NCBI GenBank assembly: GCA_963971425.1
Contig: OZ020525.1
Span: forward strand, 14,762,187-14,826,186
Length of the DNA stretch: 64,000 nt
Origin: Bryoerythrophyllum caledonicum
Taxonomy: Eukaryota > Streptophyta > Bryopsida > Pottiales > Pottiaceae
Direction of reading: 5' to 3'
In this document: piece after piece, positions 45,881-60,418 of the stretch
How positions within the stretch are numbered: the stretch's first letter is position 1
Layout of the letters: each line of letters opens with the position of its first letter
Made by a program: the position numbers and the translations under genes
The notes under the pieces: model-generated
Told to the model about the DNA's origin: nothing
The model's input: the letters and a program-made list of their open reading frames with translations, nothing else
The model's database searches: none

Positions 45881-45950
45881 ATTGGAGCATGGGCCAAAGA
45901 GGAAGGCCACTTGGACCTATACGGTAGTGTTTTTCATTATCAATGGTATG

Positions 45951-46797
45951 CCAATCTAGATAATGCAAAGAATTACCATGATATAAATTCAATTCTCCAG
46001 TAAAGTTTTGAATAATTATATTGAAGTAAAATGGTTATCCATAGTAATAACATGCCCTTCCATTTATAGACTTTGGTGAGTTTACTATCAATGGAAATAC
46101 ATATAAAATTAGACTTTTTATTTGCAACAACCAATGTTCTTTTTACCATTATGGATTTTTTGCAATAACTTCTAAAATTGGAAACAAACTTTGATGTCAC
46201 ATTTGTCAACAACCATACTTTTATATTCTATGTTTGAGGTTTTTTTTGTTGTAGATGGCGTATCTTGGATAAATAATAATAAATTAAAAGTAAAAGCGTA
46301 AAGAAATTTGATAAAAGGGAAATTTGTTCATAAAGCAAACAACTAGAATTATATTGACAAACTTCACAACCAAACATGTTGCCCTATATGTCCACTACTG
46401 CCCAAATTATTGTGAACATTAAAGACAACATCACATTTGCCCAAATTATTGTGAATATTATAGACAACATCACTATTGCTCTTAGCATCTCATTAGATAA
46501 CTTTTTCCCCTTGCAAATGGAGCTATTGCCCCTAATTTTTGTTCAAAGATCAAAAACACGTTGTCATTTTGTAAGAACCTACCCAAATTTTGATTGTCTA
46601 TTCAACAAATAATTTGTAATTTAGAAGTTAAACCTTCACATTGAATACTATTATTTGCCAATCCAAGATGTCAATTTTCATGAAACATTGAATGTATATT
46701 TTCTATATCTGAATTATGATCATACAATTCATACACAAAATAAACAATCATTTACATTTTTCAACTTCTGCAATGAAATAGATATTTCTCAACAATT
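45951..46797. other. AT-rich gene-free stretch before the assembly gap
   Basis: Includes a local duplication of GCCCAAATTATTGTGAAYAT (46391-46420 and 46439-46460). No gene. Confidence 0.45.
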
Positions 46798-46997
46798 NNN
46801 NNNNNNNNNNNNNNNNNNNNNNNNNNNNNNNNNNNNNNNNNNNNNNNNNNNNNNNNNNNNNNNNNNNNNNNNNNNNNNNNNNNNNNNNNNNNNNNNNNNN
46901 NNNNNNNNNNNNNNNNNNNNNNNNNNNNNNNNNNNNNNNNNNNNNNNNNNNNNNNNNNNNNNNNNNNNNNNNNNNNNNNNNNNNNNNNNNNNNNNNN
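46798..46997. other. Assembly gap (200 N)
   Basis: Exactly 200 undetermined bases, likely a placeholder of unknown true length. Frames reported across it are meaningless. Confidence 0.99.
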
Positions 46998-47371
46998 CAT
47001 GGTATTGTAGAACTAAATAATATAATTTTTGAAAGTAGGCAAGTTCTTGGCAGTTGTAATTGTTTCTACTAAAAATTGCATAAATATTTAGGATTCTATT
47101 ATTCTTTGACCCCCCTAAATAGAAGAAGGCATGAAGTTTCATCTATTTTTGGAGTTTTTATAAAAATAATATTTATTTAATTTAAAAGTAAAATTGTTAT
47201 GCTAAGGAAATGGATGCTTTATATACCTCTAATCATTGCTAGACCTTATTTTTTATCCTAAACCTCTTCCACACTTGATTTTGGTGTGCAATGACCTAAC
47301 CCAAGTAAGAATATAGTTTAAAAAAGAATTGTGCAATGTGTAGTGGAAAAGTATGCCATTTTGAGTTGAAG
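46998..47371. repeat. Family F repeat, left half
   Basis: From about 47280 (GTGTGCAATGACCTAACCCA, GTGTAGTGGAAAAGTATGCC) it matches 8761-8850. The second half continues after the Tc1-like element at about 49080. Confidence 0.55.
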
Positions 47372-47373
47372 TA

Positions 47374-49077
47374 CTTGTCCCCTCCACAAAGTAAGGGAAC
47401 CGCTTGCTGTTTCTCACACACACAAGAAGAGACCAACAAGAAAACTTGACTAATGCTACCTCATGTACACATCAAATATAGAATTTTTTCCATAATAGTT
47501 AGCTTTATACATGTAGAAGCTTCTTGCTAAAAAAAATACAAATCTTTTGTAATCATTTCTAACCTGAAAATTGGATTGATCAACAACTACTACTACCACT
47601 GTATGCTACCTCCTCTGGCATCAATAACAGCTTGTATCCGTTTTGGCATGCTTGCAACTAACTTGTCTAACATCTCCATTGGTATCCTCTCCCAAGCTGC
47701 TTGCATTGCATTCCACATTTGCTCTTTGTTTTTTGGTCTTTTCATCTTCTGGACCCTATCTTTACAAATCATCCACATGATTTCTAGAGGGTTTAAGTCA
47801 GGAGAATTTGGAGGCCAATTGAGCATCTTTAAACCAATATCTTTGATGCAATTTTTTGTCACTCTGGTTGTGTATCTGTTGGTGCACCATCCAACATAAA
47901 TACTAATTCTTCATGGTTAGCATGGTGGTAGAAGTAGGGCAATAATCCTTGCTCACATACAATCTCTACAAAGTCCACAGCAATGCGTTGTCTAAAAGGA
48001 ATTAATAACAAAAAACACTTACTAGTTGCAGTAAAAGCACCCCATGATTGACATCCTTCCAGCCTTGAATGTTGGTGCTAAACATTGTAAATGAAATTTT
48101 TGTGAAGTAGTCCGCCATACTCGAGTTTGACGTGAATAAGCATCGATCTCAAATGTCGACTCATCACTTCAAATAACCAACTTCCATTGTTCCACCGTCC
48201 AATGTTTATGCTCTTTCGCAAAGGGTAACCTCAATTTCTTGTATCTCTCATTCAAGAAAGGTTTCTTCTTGGCAATTCGGTTGCCAAATCCAAGGTCATG
48301 CACTTCTTTTCGTATGGTATTCATACTCACAGAAATGGGCAAGCTACTAGTAAGTTCAGCAAGAGGTATTCTACAATTCTTGACAATCTCTAAAATTTGA
48401 GAACTCGTCGATCAATCTATTGCAGCTTTTTTGGTCGTCCATATCTTTTTGCTATATGTACTGAACCTCGCTCTTGATATCTTTTGAGGACTAATGAAAT
48501 GCTCTTTTTTAATTTTTCAACTACGTTTGCAATTTCACTCAAAGATGCTCTAGTTGTGTTGATTCCTACAATAAAACTCTACTCTTCTACTGATAAGAAG
48601 TAACTTGTCATGGTACTAGTGAGGGAGAGTGAAAATGAACTTGCTAAATGACAGACACAACAATTCTATGAGCTACTAAACCAACAACTACAACATCACA
48701 AGAAACCAAATTTTGTAGCAAAACCTTCTAGGTATGAGTGACTTTCTCAACTCACAGATCATCACAACTACTCAACTTCATGACATTGCAACCAAAATTG
48801 AGCGACTTAGTTACTCACAGAGCTCCCTATTCTCAAAAATATCTACATTGCTTCAAAAAGCTTCACATACCACATGGTACTCAAATTGATGTAACACATG
48901 GAATTGCTAGTCTAGAAGCCACAGACGGATCATAAATGCATTCTCAGATACTACAATTATATAATTGCAATTAATCTTGACTGAATCAACTTCCTAATTT
49001 GGATGTTCAATCAAATCAACTATGTAACACATGTGAGCTGACCCATGGGGGGTTACCTTACTTTGTGGAGGGGACTG
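47374..49077 (-). mobile_element. Tc1-like DNA transposon (copy C, a second family), 1704 bp
   Basis: TA at 47372-47373 and 49078-49079. Inverted ends contain GTCCCCTCCACAAAGTAAGG on both sides, only about 30 bp long, unlike the 212 bp arms of copies A and B. The flanks join into the family F repeat seen uninterrupted at 8761-8990. The minus strand holds a decayed DD34E-type transposase. Confidence 0.8.
47593..48611 (-). pseudogene. Tc1-like transposase remnant (second family)
   Basis: Begins MTSYFLSVEE at 48611, followed by an HTH-like segment (ASLSEIANVVEKLKKS, KRYGRPKKLQ). Then SDESTFEIDAYSRQTRVW (first Asp), FMLDGAPTDTQ (second Asp), and WPPNSPDLNPLEIMW (Glu), ending at 47593. Several in-frame stops and at least one frame change near 47880 break it. 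It differs clearly from copies A and B. Confidence 0.78.
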
Positions 49078-49079
49078 TA

Positions 49080-51045
49080 CATTCACCTTGTATGCGAAAG
49101 GAAGACAAAAAACATAATGCACTCTTCAAATGCTTGTATCTTACAATTAGCGCGGTCAAAATTTACAATTTTTTGAGTGTCTTGTAGTAATAAAATTTAA
49201 GATCCCATAGTAAATTTGTCTCATAATTACTTATCTTAAAGAGGTAGGTTTGGAGTGGTATTGGTGAGTCATAGTCCTTTAGAGATTAATCTTTTGAATA
49301 TACTTGCATGGTTTGTTTCTCCTTTATTTAGATCAAATTTATGTGTTTATGTATGTATGTACATATATATAAAATAAGTATTGTAATGTTATATTGCATC
49401 ACTTAAACAAAGATCCTTTCATTGAATTTTAATTGAAAATTATAATGGTATGATAGTACTAAAATGAATTGTTGATTTAATTAGAATACAAATATAACTA
49501 TGCTGATTTTAGCAATTTATTGCTGTCTGAATCAATCTTTATTAATTAAGATTCATATCATATATCAGTTGACCTATAATATATTGAAGATTTAATAAAA
49601 TTTGAATAATAAATTTATGTTTTTGAAGTATTAAAGTTTCTTAATAATAGCGAAATGAACATAAAATATTTCATTAAAAAATGCACTTATGAGAAAAACC
49701 ATATTTAATATTTCTCAACATATTTCATAGTACATACATACTTCGATAAACCGGAATCCAAATATTCTAAAGCATATCATAATACTATTTTAAGATGAAA
49801 TTATGATATTCATATCTCAAGATGCTTAATAGATTTAATTGGCTTTGTTTCTGAAATGATTATTTAAGTTTATTTAATAAAAAGAAGAAGAAAGTTTAGA
49901 TAACAATAGAACTACTTGTAAATTTGCCTAAAGTTTGAATAAGGCATAGGTCTTTTGATATGTAATCTATATGCTTGTATATTTTTAATAGCCATTAGAT
50001 GTGGAAAAACTTGGTGATCACTTAACTAGAGTATGTAATAAGTATTGAAGAACTTGGTGGTCCTCAAACTCAAAGTTGCTTCCAACTTCACTCTTTAACC
50101 CTTAACCCTTTAGCACCCACGAAGCCCAAAATGGGACTCCGGAGGTGCTAAAACTCAATTTGCATGAAATCCATGAGGAACTAGGCTTCAAGATACGAGG
50201 TTTAGATTTGTCCACACATTTTATGAACACTCTCCAATAATCTGATCTTGCTTTTGATTTATAGAACACTTGGAAAAGCTAGGAATACAACACCAAATAC
50301 ACTAAAATATAGTGAATACACTGAATACAATGAATACCATGCCACATACAATGTTGTATTTCACCCACATGCACATTGATTTTGGTCTTAAATTTTGATT
50401 GAACTTTGTCTTTAAGACATTCTTCATTGTTTTGTGGTTATTGATCTCTCTTCTCGCATATGAAACTTTCGTTTTGATTCGTATAAGGTTGGATCATTTT
50501 TGTATACAATCAAGTAGAACAAAAAAAAAAAAATCACCAATAATTTTGTATAAACATTTTCTTCACATATGATATGTCAATGCAAAGCTATCAACCTAGT
50601 GCACATGTGAACCACTCTAATTCAAAGTCAAAAAATTCTTGCAAGAATCTATTGATGGTTAAAGTAGTACACCCTCCAAAATCCACAGTTTTCACTACCA
50701 ATATATGGTAACTTTAAACACTGTCATCTATTCTATGAACTGTTGGATGTTGTGCAAAATTTCCCCAAAGTTCAGGTCATAGGTTAAGTTCAATTTTGTA
50801 AGGTTAGATATTAATATTAGGCATTGCATTTCCATAAAATCCGGTTCAAAGGAAAAATCAGCAAAAATCTTGGTTTTTCTAGAAACATTCCTAGGCGGTA
50901 AAGGATTGAACGTCAAACTGGCCTCCTGGTGGCAAAATTATTCTAGATGATAATAAGGTTAAAATATTGAATTGACCTTCAAATGGAAGATGTTACTTTG
51001 AAAAATCGTCAATCCAAAGGTGCAAGTCTTACTATAGTTTAACCC
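49080..51045. other. AT-rich stretch with family F end and a possible TTAA element
   Basis: 49080-49205 is the right half of family F. 50106-50905 has ends CCCTTTAGCACCC and GGCGGTAAAGGA next to TTAA and TTGA, so it may be an old TTAA element of about 800 bp. 50950-51045 is a family C piece. No gene. Confidence 0.45.
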
Positions 51046-51354
51046 CTAAAAGACCAAGCATTGGCAAAATGGCAATTTGAAGGTTAAGTCATGTTCCTAT
51101 GGTGTCAATTTTAAACATTCCGCTAAGAAATTTTTATTGTAGATGTGTATTAGTAAAACCTCAATGGGAAAACAATTTTTTCCTAAATCCCACATTTGTT
51201 GAATTTCAAACAAGGAGAGTGGGCACGTTGGGCACCTCCTAAATCTTTTGCAGGGACACTATTGAATGTGAGAATTTCAATGCTAGCAAATAATATTATC
51301 TCATTTCATATAATTAAAAAAAATTCTTGTCTCTAGTGAAATACAACTTATGTC

Positions 51355-52800
51355 AAACCCCTGAATTTCCTTGACAACTTCACACTGAAAACACTTCAAA
51401 ACTATTAATTCTAGTGCACTGAAAAAGGAAAGAAACAAAAAACCTTATTATCAGTCTTACCCGTAGGATCTCATTTAGCACTTAATAAAAAATATACTTT
51501 CAAAATTTCATCAACTTTGATTGCATGGATTGTGAGATCATAGTGTTTGAAGTAAAAAAAGAGGTTCATTTTTATCCCTGCTTTGAATACATCAACAAAC
51601 TTTGACTTCACTTGGATCAAAGTTTTGCACTACACAAGGTCTAAATTTATATCATCATGTTGATCTTGATATTAACTCTTGTGCACAAATTTTGAGAGGT
51701 AAAGAAGGGGTGTAGCATATTCAAAAAAATTGTGCAAAGAGTGGAGGTTCATAAAGTGCCAATTCATGTGTTAATTTTTTTGGGAACAAAATCTATTTTA
51801 GAAGGATAATCCAAACATTCAATAACATGGTTTACACCACGTCTAGTAATAGAAAAAAAAAAGTGAAAAAATTATAAAGATATCAAAGTTTTATGTTGAA
51901 AAGAAGAAGTTTTTTTGGCTCCTTGCCCGACAATGTGTGAGAATCTTTGACTTGGGATGGTGTGCAGTTATCATTAAAGACAAAAATGGTTTTCTGTCAA
52001 TATGAAAGGAAATAATATTACTTGCTAGCCTTAAAAATCTCAAACCTACTACATTGGTTTTGATGTTTAGTGTCATGGGCAATAAATGACTTGTAAATGC
52101 TATAAGTTTTCATTCTTGATGAATATTTTTACCGACCATGTCCACTATTATCCCCCTCTCTGAGTAGTATTGATTGTTGTGCTCTTAGTAAAAATTTATA
52201 TCAAAAGTAAAAACTCACAGTATTTACAAGCACCCATGACACTAAACATCAAAATCAATGTAGAGTGTCCTAGCAAAAGTTTTTGGAGTTGCCCAATGTG
52301 CCCACACTCGACAATATCTTCTTTAAAATGGCATAACTTATTTATTACAAGTCCAATGAGAATAAAAATGATACTCCCACATAGCTCTCGTCTTCTTCCA
52401 TCTCTATACAAAATTTCTATACATTTGTGTTGAATATGCTACACCCCTTCTCTACCTCTAAGAATTAGTGTACAAGGAACCAACATCATGCTTAACACAA
52501 TGGTAATGGATTTAGACCTTGTGTAGTGCAAAATTTGACACCAAGTGTAGTCAAATTTGCTGATCCACTCAACACAGGGAAGAAATGAACCATTTTTCCT
52601 ACTTCAAACACTATAATCTTTCAATCCATGCGGTCACAGTTTCTGAAATTTCATGAGGACATCACTTAATGAGTCTTAATTTAGATCCTACAGATAGAGG
52701 TAGAAATAACAATTTCTGTTTTTCTCCTTACTCATTGCACTAGAACAAGCAGTTTTGAAGTGCTTTTGGTATGAAAATGCCTTGACCCTTAAACATTAGT
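51355..52800. repeat. Family E foldback element, about 1.45 kb
   Basis: The left part (51355-51740) is an imperfect reverse complement of the right part (52418-52800): shared blocks include CACTTCAAAACT, TTTGACTTCACTTGG and TAGACCTTGTGTAGTGCAAA. The middle also folds back (52045-52105 against 52205-52262, motif TGATGTTTAGTGTCATGGG). Symmetry is centred near 52150. Single arms or partial copies lie at 3300-3682 with 7417-8540, at 24860-24960 and at 31130-31620. Confidence 0.65.
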
Positions 52801-52854
52801 TGGGCCCGTATATTCATGCATGTGATTTACTTTGTAGAATACTGAATATGAATT

Positions 52855-52985
52855 AACCCCTAAAAGTTCAAGGCCTAACGTCCATTTTTGGGTCATTCGG
52901 ACTCATTAACCTCTACAGCAAGCACCATAGGCCACCTCCAAGGAAAATCCAGAGGTGGAGCAAGATGAGCATCCACTAAAAAGGG
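52855..52985. repeat. Family D TTAA element, left-end fragment
   Basis: Starts TTAACCCCTAAAAGTTCAAG and then follows the family D copy at 15285 (CGTCCATTTTTGGGTC, ATAGGCCACCTCC, GGAGCAAGATG). The right half is missing. Confidence 0.55.
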
Positions 52986-53191
52986 TGAAGAAGGGAGAAG
53001 GAGCTGCCTTTCTCCAAAGAGCAACTGAGGGGCTGATTTGAGCAACCAAAAATAAGAAAAGTGATGAAACTCTCTGCCTCACTTCACAAAGAACACTCTC
53101 CTATCAACTTCACAAGTTGGAGTAGAATATAAGAGTAGAAAATGGTTTGACAAAACAGGAGGAGAAGAGGAAGGAGTAGCAGTTGAGGTAC

Positions 53192-56654
<3,463 letters not shown>

Positions 56655-56695
56655 TGCAGCAGCAAACTCTCCTCCAAACAATGGCTACCAAAGGA

Positions 56696-57310
56696 GATTC
56701 AGGGTTTAGGGTTTAAGCGACTCTGAAACCCTATTTATACCCCAATTCTCCAAGCAGCCTAGACCCAAAGATGACCTTAAATCAAACCCCAAGATGACCT
56801 TCCGACCAAGTAGCGAAGACATGCCACAATTGCAAGAGATGCATCACCAAGAGAACAAAAACACCAGGGCTTAGGGTTCAGGGTTTAAGCACCCTGTAAC
56901 CCTATTTATTGCCCCAAATCTTCAAAAGCCCTAGATTTCAGGTCTCAAAGATGCGCAACAAGTAGGTCAGACTTTCCTCGAGATGATGCATCACCTCCAA
57001 CCCTCTCACAAACAATGGCTACCAAAGGGATTTTAGGGTTTAGGGTTTAAGCGACTCTGAAACCCTATTTATACCCCAAATCTTCAAGCAGCCTGAATGA
57101 CCTTCCGACCCAAGTAGCTAAGACATTCCATAATTGCAAGAGATGCATCACCTGAAAACCGCTCAGATAACAAAGTCACCCAGCTTAGGGTTTAGGGTTT
57201 AAGCACCCTGTAACCCTAGTTATTAACCCTATCGAAAAGCCTAGCTGCGCAATTGCAATCAAGGTTGGTCAGAGTTTCCTCAATTGATGTCAAGAGATGC
57301 TGCATCTCCT
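56696..57310 (-). repeat. Four tandem promoter modules upstream of PRMT3
   Basis: A block with a doubled telo-box and a TATA-like site occurs four times, with TATA-like cores at 56732, 56903, 57066 and 57217 (spacing 171, 163 and 151). Modules 1 and 3 share TTTAAGCGACTCTGAAACCC. Modules 2 and 4 share TTTAAGCACCCTGTAACCCT. The array therefore arose as a two-module block that was duplicated. Telo-boxes are known in plant promoters of translation-related genes, which suits PRMT3. Confidence 0.8.
56732..56739 (-). promoter_or_regulatory. TATA box of PRMT3 (proximal module)
   Basis: Minus strand TATAAATA in GGGGTATAAATAGGGTTTC, about 78 bases upstream of the start codon, with a telo-box (AAACCCTAAACCCT) between them. 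Confidence 0.6.
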
Positions 57311-57608
57311 CCAAACCTCTCACAAAACAAAGGATAGAGAGGTTGTGACGCAATGATAGAGGGGTTGTGACGTCGGTTAGACTTTGTAGAGATGTCACAA
57401 ATCTCTGGCTTAAGTTAAGGCAACGAGATTGGCATCAGGAGTTTCTGCTGCAAGCCTGGATTTCCTGGGATTTAGAATCAGGAGCTGCATTGACTCGAGG
57501 ATGCATTCAGATGGTGTGGAAGCGGAGCACAACTTTCCATTTCACAGCACACTCTCGACGTTGGTGTGGTTTCGAAGCTGAGAGAGAGCTAGGGTTTGTG
57601 TGCAGGTG

Positions 57609-58937
57609 ATGGAGATGGGGTCAAGCAAGAGGCGCAAGCGTGGTAGAGGCAAGATAGGCCGCGATGTGTGCGCATGGATGGCAGACGTGGTTGAATTCGT
57701 GGCAGCGCGGGGAGTTCGTGTGCACCACCTCGTGGTCGCGTTGCTCGTGTTTCTGTTTCTCGTGTTCCTCCTAACGCCCGAGTCGCCTCCCACCTCGATC
57801 GCCACATACTACCAACCCGCGAGGACGTGCGAGGAGTCATCTCCCTACCTCTCCGAGTCGGCCTACTGCACGGGCGAGTGCAACACGGAGTGCTTCCCGC
57901 GCGTGCGCAACATCTGCTTCGCCTCCGACAAGATACGTCTCTGCGGGGAGAAGCAGGGGTGGCGATCCGATTTGCCCAAGTTCATGCGCTTCTTCGGGGA
58001 GAAGCTCACGGTGTCTGTGGAGCGCGACGCGCATTGCAACGAGGGGTGGCACTGGGTCTCCGGGCTGAGCCTCGTGATGGACCAGCGCTGGCTGCCCGCG
58101 GGGAAACCCAACCCGCACCACGAAGCGGAGAAGCTCATCCCCGCGCTCCTGCTCAAGACGTTCCTCAACCAGAGCGCGAATCTGCAGTGGTTCGCGGCCA
58201 AGATGGACGTCTCGCGCTGGGCCAAAGGTCTCCTCGCCGCGTTCGATCTCACGGGCAAGGTGCGGTACCATGAGCTCCCCGTCCACAAAGACGACTCCAT
58301 CTGCTTCAGAGACGCGGTCCTATTCTCCGCTCCCACTCACGTCAGGTACGTGACCCCGGCCACGAATTCCTGGTTGCGATCGCAGGTGTTGCGTTACTGC
58401 AACATCGAGGCTCGCAACGCGTCGTGGCCGATCAGTCGCCGCGCGGTTGTGTTGGACCGGAGCTCGGGACCTCGCAAACTAGCGAATAAACTGGACGCGG
58501 AGAAGACGATGGAGAAGCTCCTGCTCGTGCCGGTGGAGCACAGAGCCGGTGGGATCGGCAGCTTCTGCGAGCAGGTGCGCAGCGTTGCCGAGGACGATTT
58601 GTTCCTCGTTCCGCATGGAAGCCAGAACGTGAACTTCTTGTTTGCTCGCCCTGGCGCGGTTGTCATCGAAGTTTTCCCGTATCTGTACCACACGGATGCG
58701 TTTCGGAATTTCACGCACGCTGCGGGCTTGGATGTGTATCCGTTGCTGGGAGCGAAGCCGGATGGTCTCTGGATCCGCGTTGCGGCGTTGCTTGGCTGGA
58801 ACGGGTGCTTCCGGTGGCAGCCGTGTAAGAATTACGCGCGCTTGCAGCATTTGGAGATCGATCTGGAGGAGCTGGAGAAGGTGATTCGCGGTGTGCAGAA
58901 GAAGCGGTCGCCGTTGCGAGGTGAGCTTGGCTGGTGA
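57609..58937 (+). CDS. GT61-like (DUF563) glycosyltransferase, type II membrane protein
   Basis: A single 442-residue exon. The basic N-terminus (SSKRRKRGRGK) precedes one membrane segment at about 38-56 (VHHLVVALLVFLFLVFLL), the Golgi type II layout. Paired cysteines follow (residues 87-112). The C-terminal half has IGSFCEQVRSVAEDD then LFLVPHGSQNVNFLF and ARPGAVVIEVFPYLYHTD, matching the GT61/DUF563 pattern of a His-Gly loop followed by P-G-A-V-V-I-E-V. Typical GT61 enzymes read HGAGLTN at the loop; here it is HGSQNVN, so it is a divergent branch and the substrate cannot be named. Met codons at 57600 and 57615 are alternative starts. The gene is much more GC-rich than its surroundings and is divergent from PRMT3. 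Confidence 0.82.
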   Translation: MEMGSSKRRKRGRGKIGRDVCAWMADVVEFVAARGVRVHHLVVALLVFLFLVFLLTPESPPTSIATYYQPARTCEESSPYLSESAYCTGECNTECFPRVRNICFASDKIRLCGEKQGWRSDLPKFMRFFGEKLTVSVERDAHCNEGWHWVSGLSLVMDQRWLPAGKPNPHHEAEKLIPALLLKTFLNQSANLQWFAAKMDVSRWAKGLLAAFDLTGKVRYHELPVHKDDSICFRDAVLFSAPTHVRYVTPATNSWLRSQVLRYCNIEARNASWPISRRAVVLDRSSGPRKLANKLDAEKTMEKLLLVPVEHRAGGIGSFCEQVRSVAEDDLFLVPHGSQNVNFLFARPGAVVIEVFPYLYHTDAFRNFTHAAGLDVYPLLGAKPDGLWIRVAALLGWNGCFRWQPCKNYARLQHLEIDLEELEKVIRGVQKKRSPLRGELGW

Positions 58938-59441
58938 CGTCGTCGTCGCAGACATAGTTGTATTTTTATGTATAGAAATAGACACATTCTCAACTTGAAA
59001 TTGTATACGAAATGGACACATCGCCTCATCTGTGCCAACTCTTGCTTGAATCGAAAGAATGGCTTGCTTGATTATTAGTTGCAAATGCGGGTTCCATGAC
59101 GTGATACGTTCTGGTCTAGGCATCGTTGTTGACTATAAAGGTTTGGATGTTGGCTATGAGGTGAACCTACCTTAGCAATGTGCCTGTCTACGATGGACCT
59201 GCTGAAAGAATGACGAATGGCGTTCACGACAAAGTCCCGGTCTCTTCATGGTTGAAGAATCTGCTCGAAAGCTTGCTTGAAGTTTGCTGGTCAGCTTTCA
59301 ATCAGCTCACCTGCACAGTGCAGCAAGGTCTCCAGTGATTACACGTAAATGGCAACTGGCACCGGTTAAAAAAATGAAACATACTTGCAGAGGAGAGGAT
59401 CTACCATGAAAACTCGCTCAAAATGTGGTTCTCCATGAGTA
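58938..59441. other. 3' side of the GT61-like gene
   Basis: Likely 3' UTR followed by intergenic DNA. No further coding sequence recognised. Confidence 0.4.
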
Positions 59442-59640
59442 TTAAGTGAAAACCATCAAGTGCCGGCCATCAGGGTCTCGCATTCCCAGGAACTTCTTGT
59501 ATCCTTCGCAGCCGAAGCAACCAAGCGCATCTTCACTGCTCACTGAGATGCCGCATTCAGCACCTGCATCATTAAACAGCTCTAAACCATTACCAGTGAC
59601 CACAAGAAACAAATCAAAGTAAGCCTGCAAATGAGTCAAA
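59442..59640 (-). CDS. Possible orphan terminal exon, unknown protein
   Basis: The minus strand has a good acceptor (TCATTTGCAG) at about 59627, then about 60 open codons (AYFDLFLVVTGNGLELFND and on to FLGMRDPDGRHLMVFT) and a stop at 59442. The ending DPDGRHLMV resembles the last strand of VOC/glyoxalase-type domains, but the rest is not recognised. No partner exon is visible between it and the tRNA gene at 59982. It may be a gene remnant. Confidence 0.3.
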
Positions 59641-59981
59641 GAATACGTCCTCACCTTCAAAGACGTTCGAACACTACCTCTTGACAGGTTATACAACACA
59701 CTCACGGTGATTTCTTGGCATAATATTAATGATACTCACTGGAGCCTTTTGTTGGCAACCTATCCAAATTGGTTCTATGAGACAGACCATGTAAAACCAA
59801 TTTGGCAGGTCTCGTGAAGCTCGGAACACTTGTAAAATTGAGGAGGAGCATGATACCCGGACCCGGTGCAACCAACTATCTACCACCAGCGGACATTAGA
59901 GATATCTTGATACCACTCGGTATCAGCCAGTCACCACCCGAGTATCAACATGGTATCAATAGAAAAATGCAAAACGGGATG

Positions 59982-60065
59982 TGCTGGCTGTGGGGTTTGA
60001 ACCCACGCATGCCTGCGCATAGGCGATCTTAAGTCGCCCCCCTTAGACCACTCGGGCAAGCCAGC
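59982..60065 (-). tRNA. trnL-UAA: tRNA-Leu (anticodon UAA)
   Basis: The minus strand folds as a class II tRNA: acceptor GCTGGCT with AGCCAGC and discriminator A; D arm with CCGAGTGGTCTAAGGGG; anticodon arm GGCGA-CTTAAGA-TCGCC; a long variable arm (TATGCGCAGGCATGC); and T arm GTGGG-TTCAAAC-CCCAC. The anticodon UAA and long variable arm fit leucine. A TTTT run (59971-59974, read on minus) lies 8 bases past the 3' end as a Pol III stop. There is no intron and the gene appears functional. Confidence 0.92.
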
Positions 60066-60418
60066 AGTAGTGATCGATGACCATTAGACACGAAATTTAT
60101 ATTTTAAACTTCTAAGGGTCAGTACTCTACGTGTTGGTGTTGAATCTGAACAGATGATAAGGTTCACATATTGTGATGACCTCTAAAATGAAACATGTTA
60201 CTTTGAAGATTATTCTCTCCAAGGGTGCAAGTTTTGCTGAACCTTGATACATTTTTTGTATTCTACAGAGTGGAATGTGCCGGAATATATGGTCCGGGTT
60301 TACTAATAAAATTTCAGCAGTGACTTTCATCTTGTCAGTTCAGAGTTCCATGTACAAATCTGCTAATCACTAAATTACTTCTGGGCAATATTCAGTACAT
60401 GAATTTTCTCCGGTTGAG
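60066..60418. repeat. Spacer with a family C repeat fragment
   Basis: 60110-60300 (CTAAGGGTCAGTACTCTACG, TTTGCTGAACCTTGATACAT) matches reversed family C. The rest is likely the 3' UTR of the aminotransferase. Confidence 0.45.

Larger units (their letters stand above)
42431..45950 (-). mobile_element. LINE (non-LTR retrotransposon), 5'-truncated and decayed
   Basis: The minus strand encodes a degraded L1-type reverse transcriptase (45940 down to about 44940), then a C-terminal region down to about 42600. An A-run (GCAAAAAAAATT on the minus strand at about 42431) marks the 3' end. There is no endonuclease domain, so the copy is truncated at its 5' side near 45950. It is split by the MITE at 44161-44611. 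Confidence 0.82.

Noticed and set aside
46655-47142. Frames of 79 to 121 codons over the N run
   Set aside because: Most residues are undetermined, so they are artefacts of the assembly gap.
56696-57230. Interstitial telomere
   Set aside because: Only two tandem TTTAGGG units occur per module and each lies at a fixed place near a TATA-like site, so they are telo-box promoter motifs.
57837-59123. Several long frames on the minus strand
   Set aside because: They are shadows of the GC-rich GT61-like gene, with no recognisable domain.
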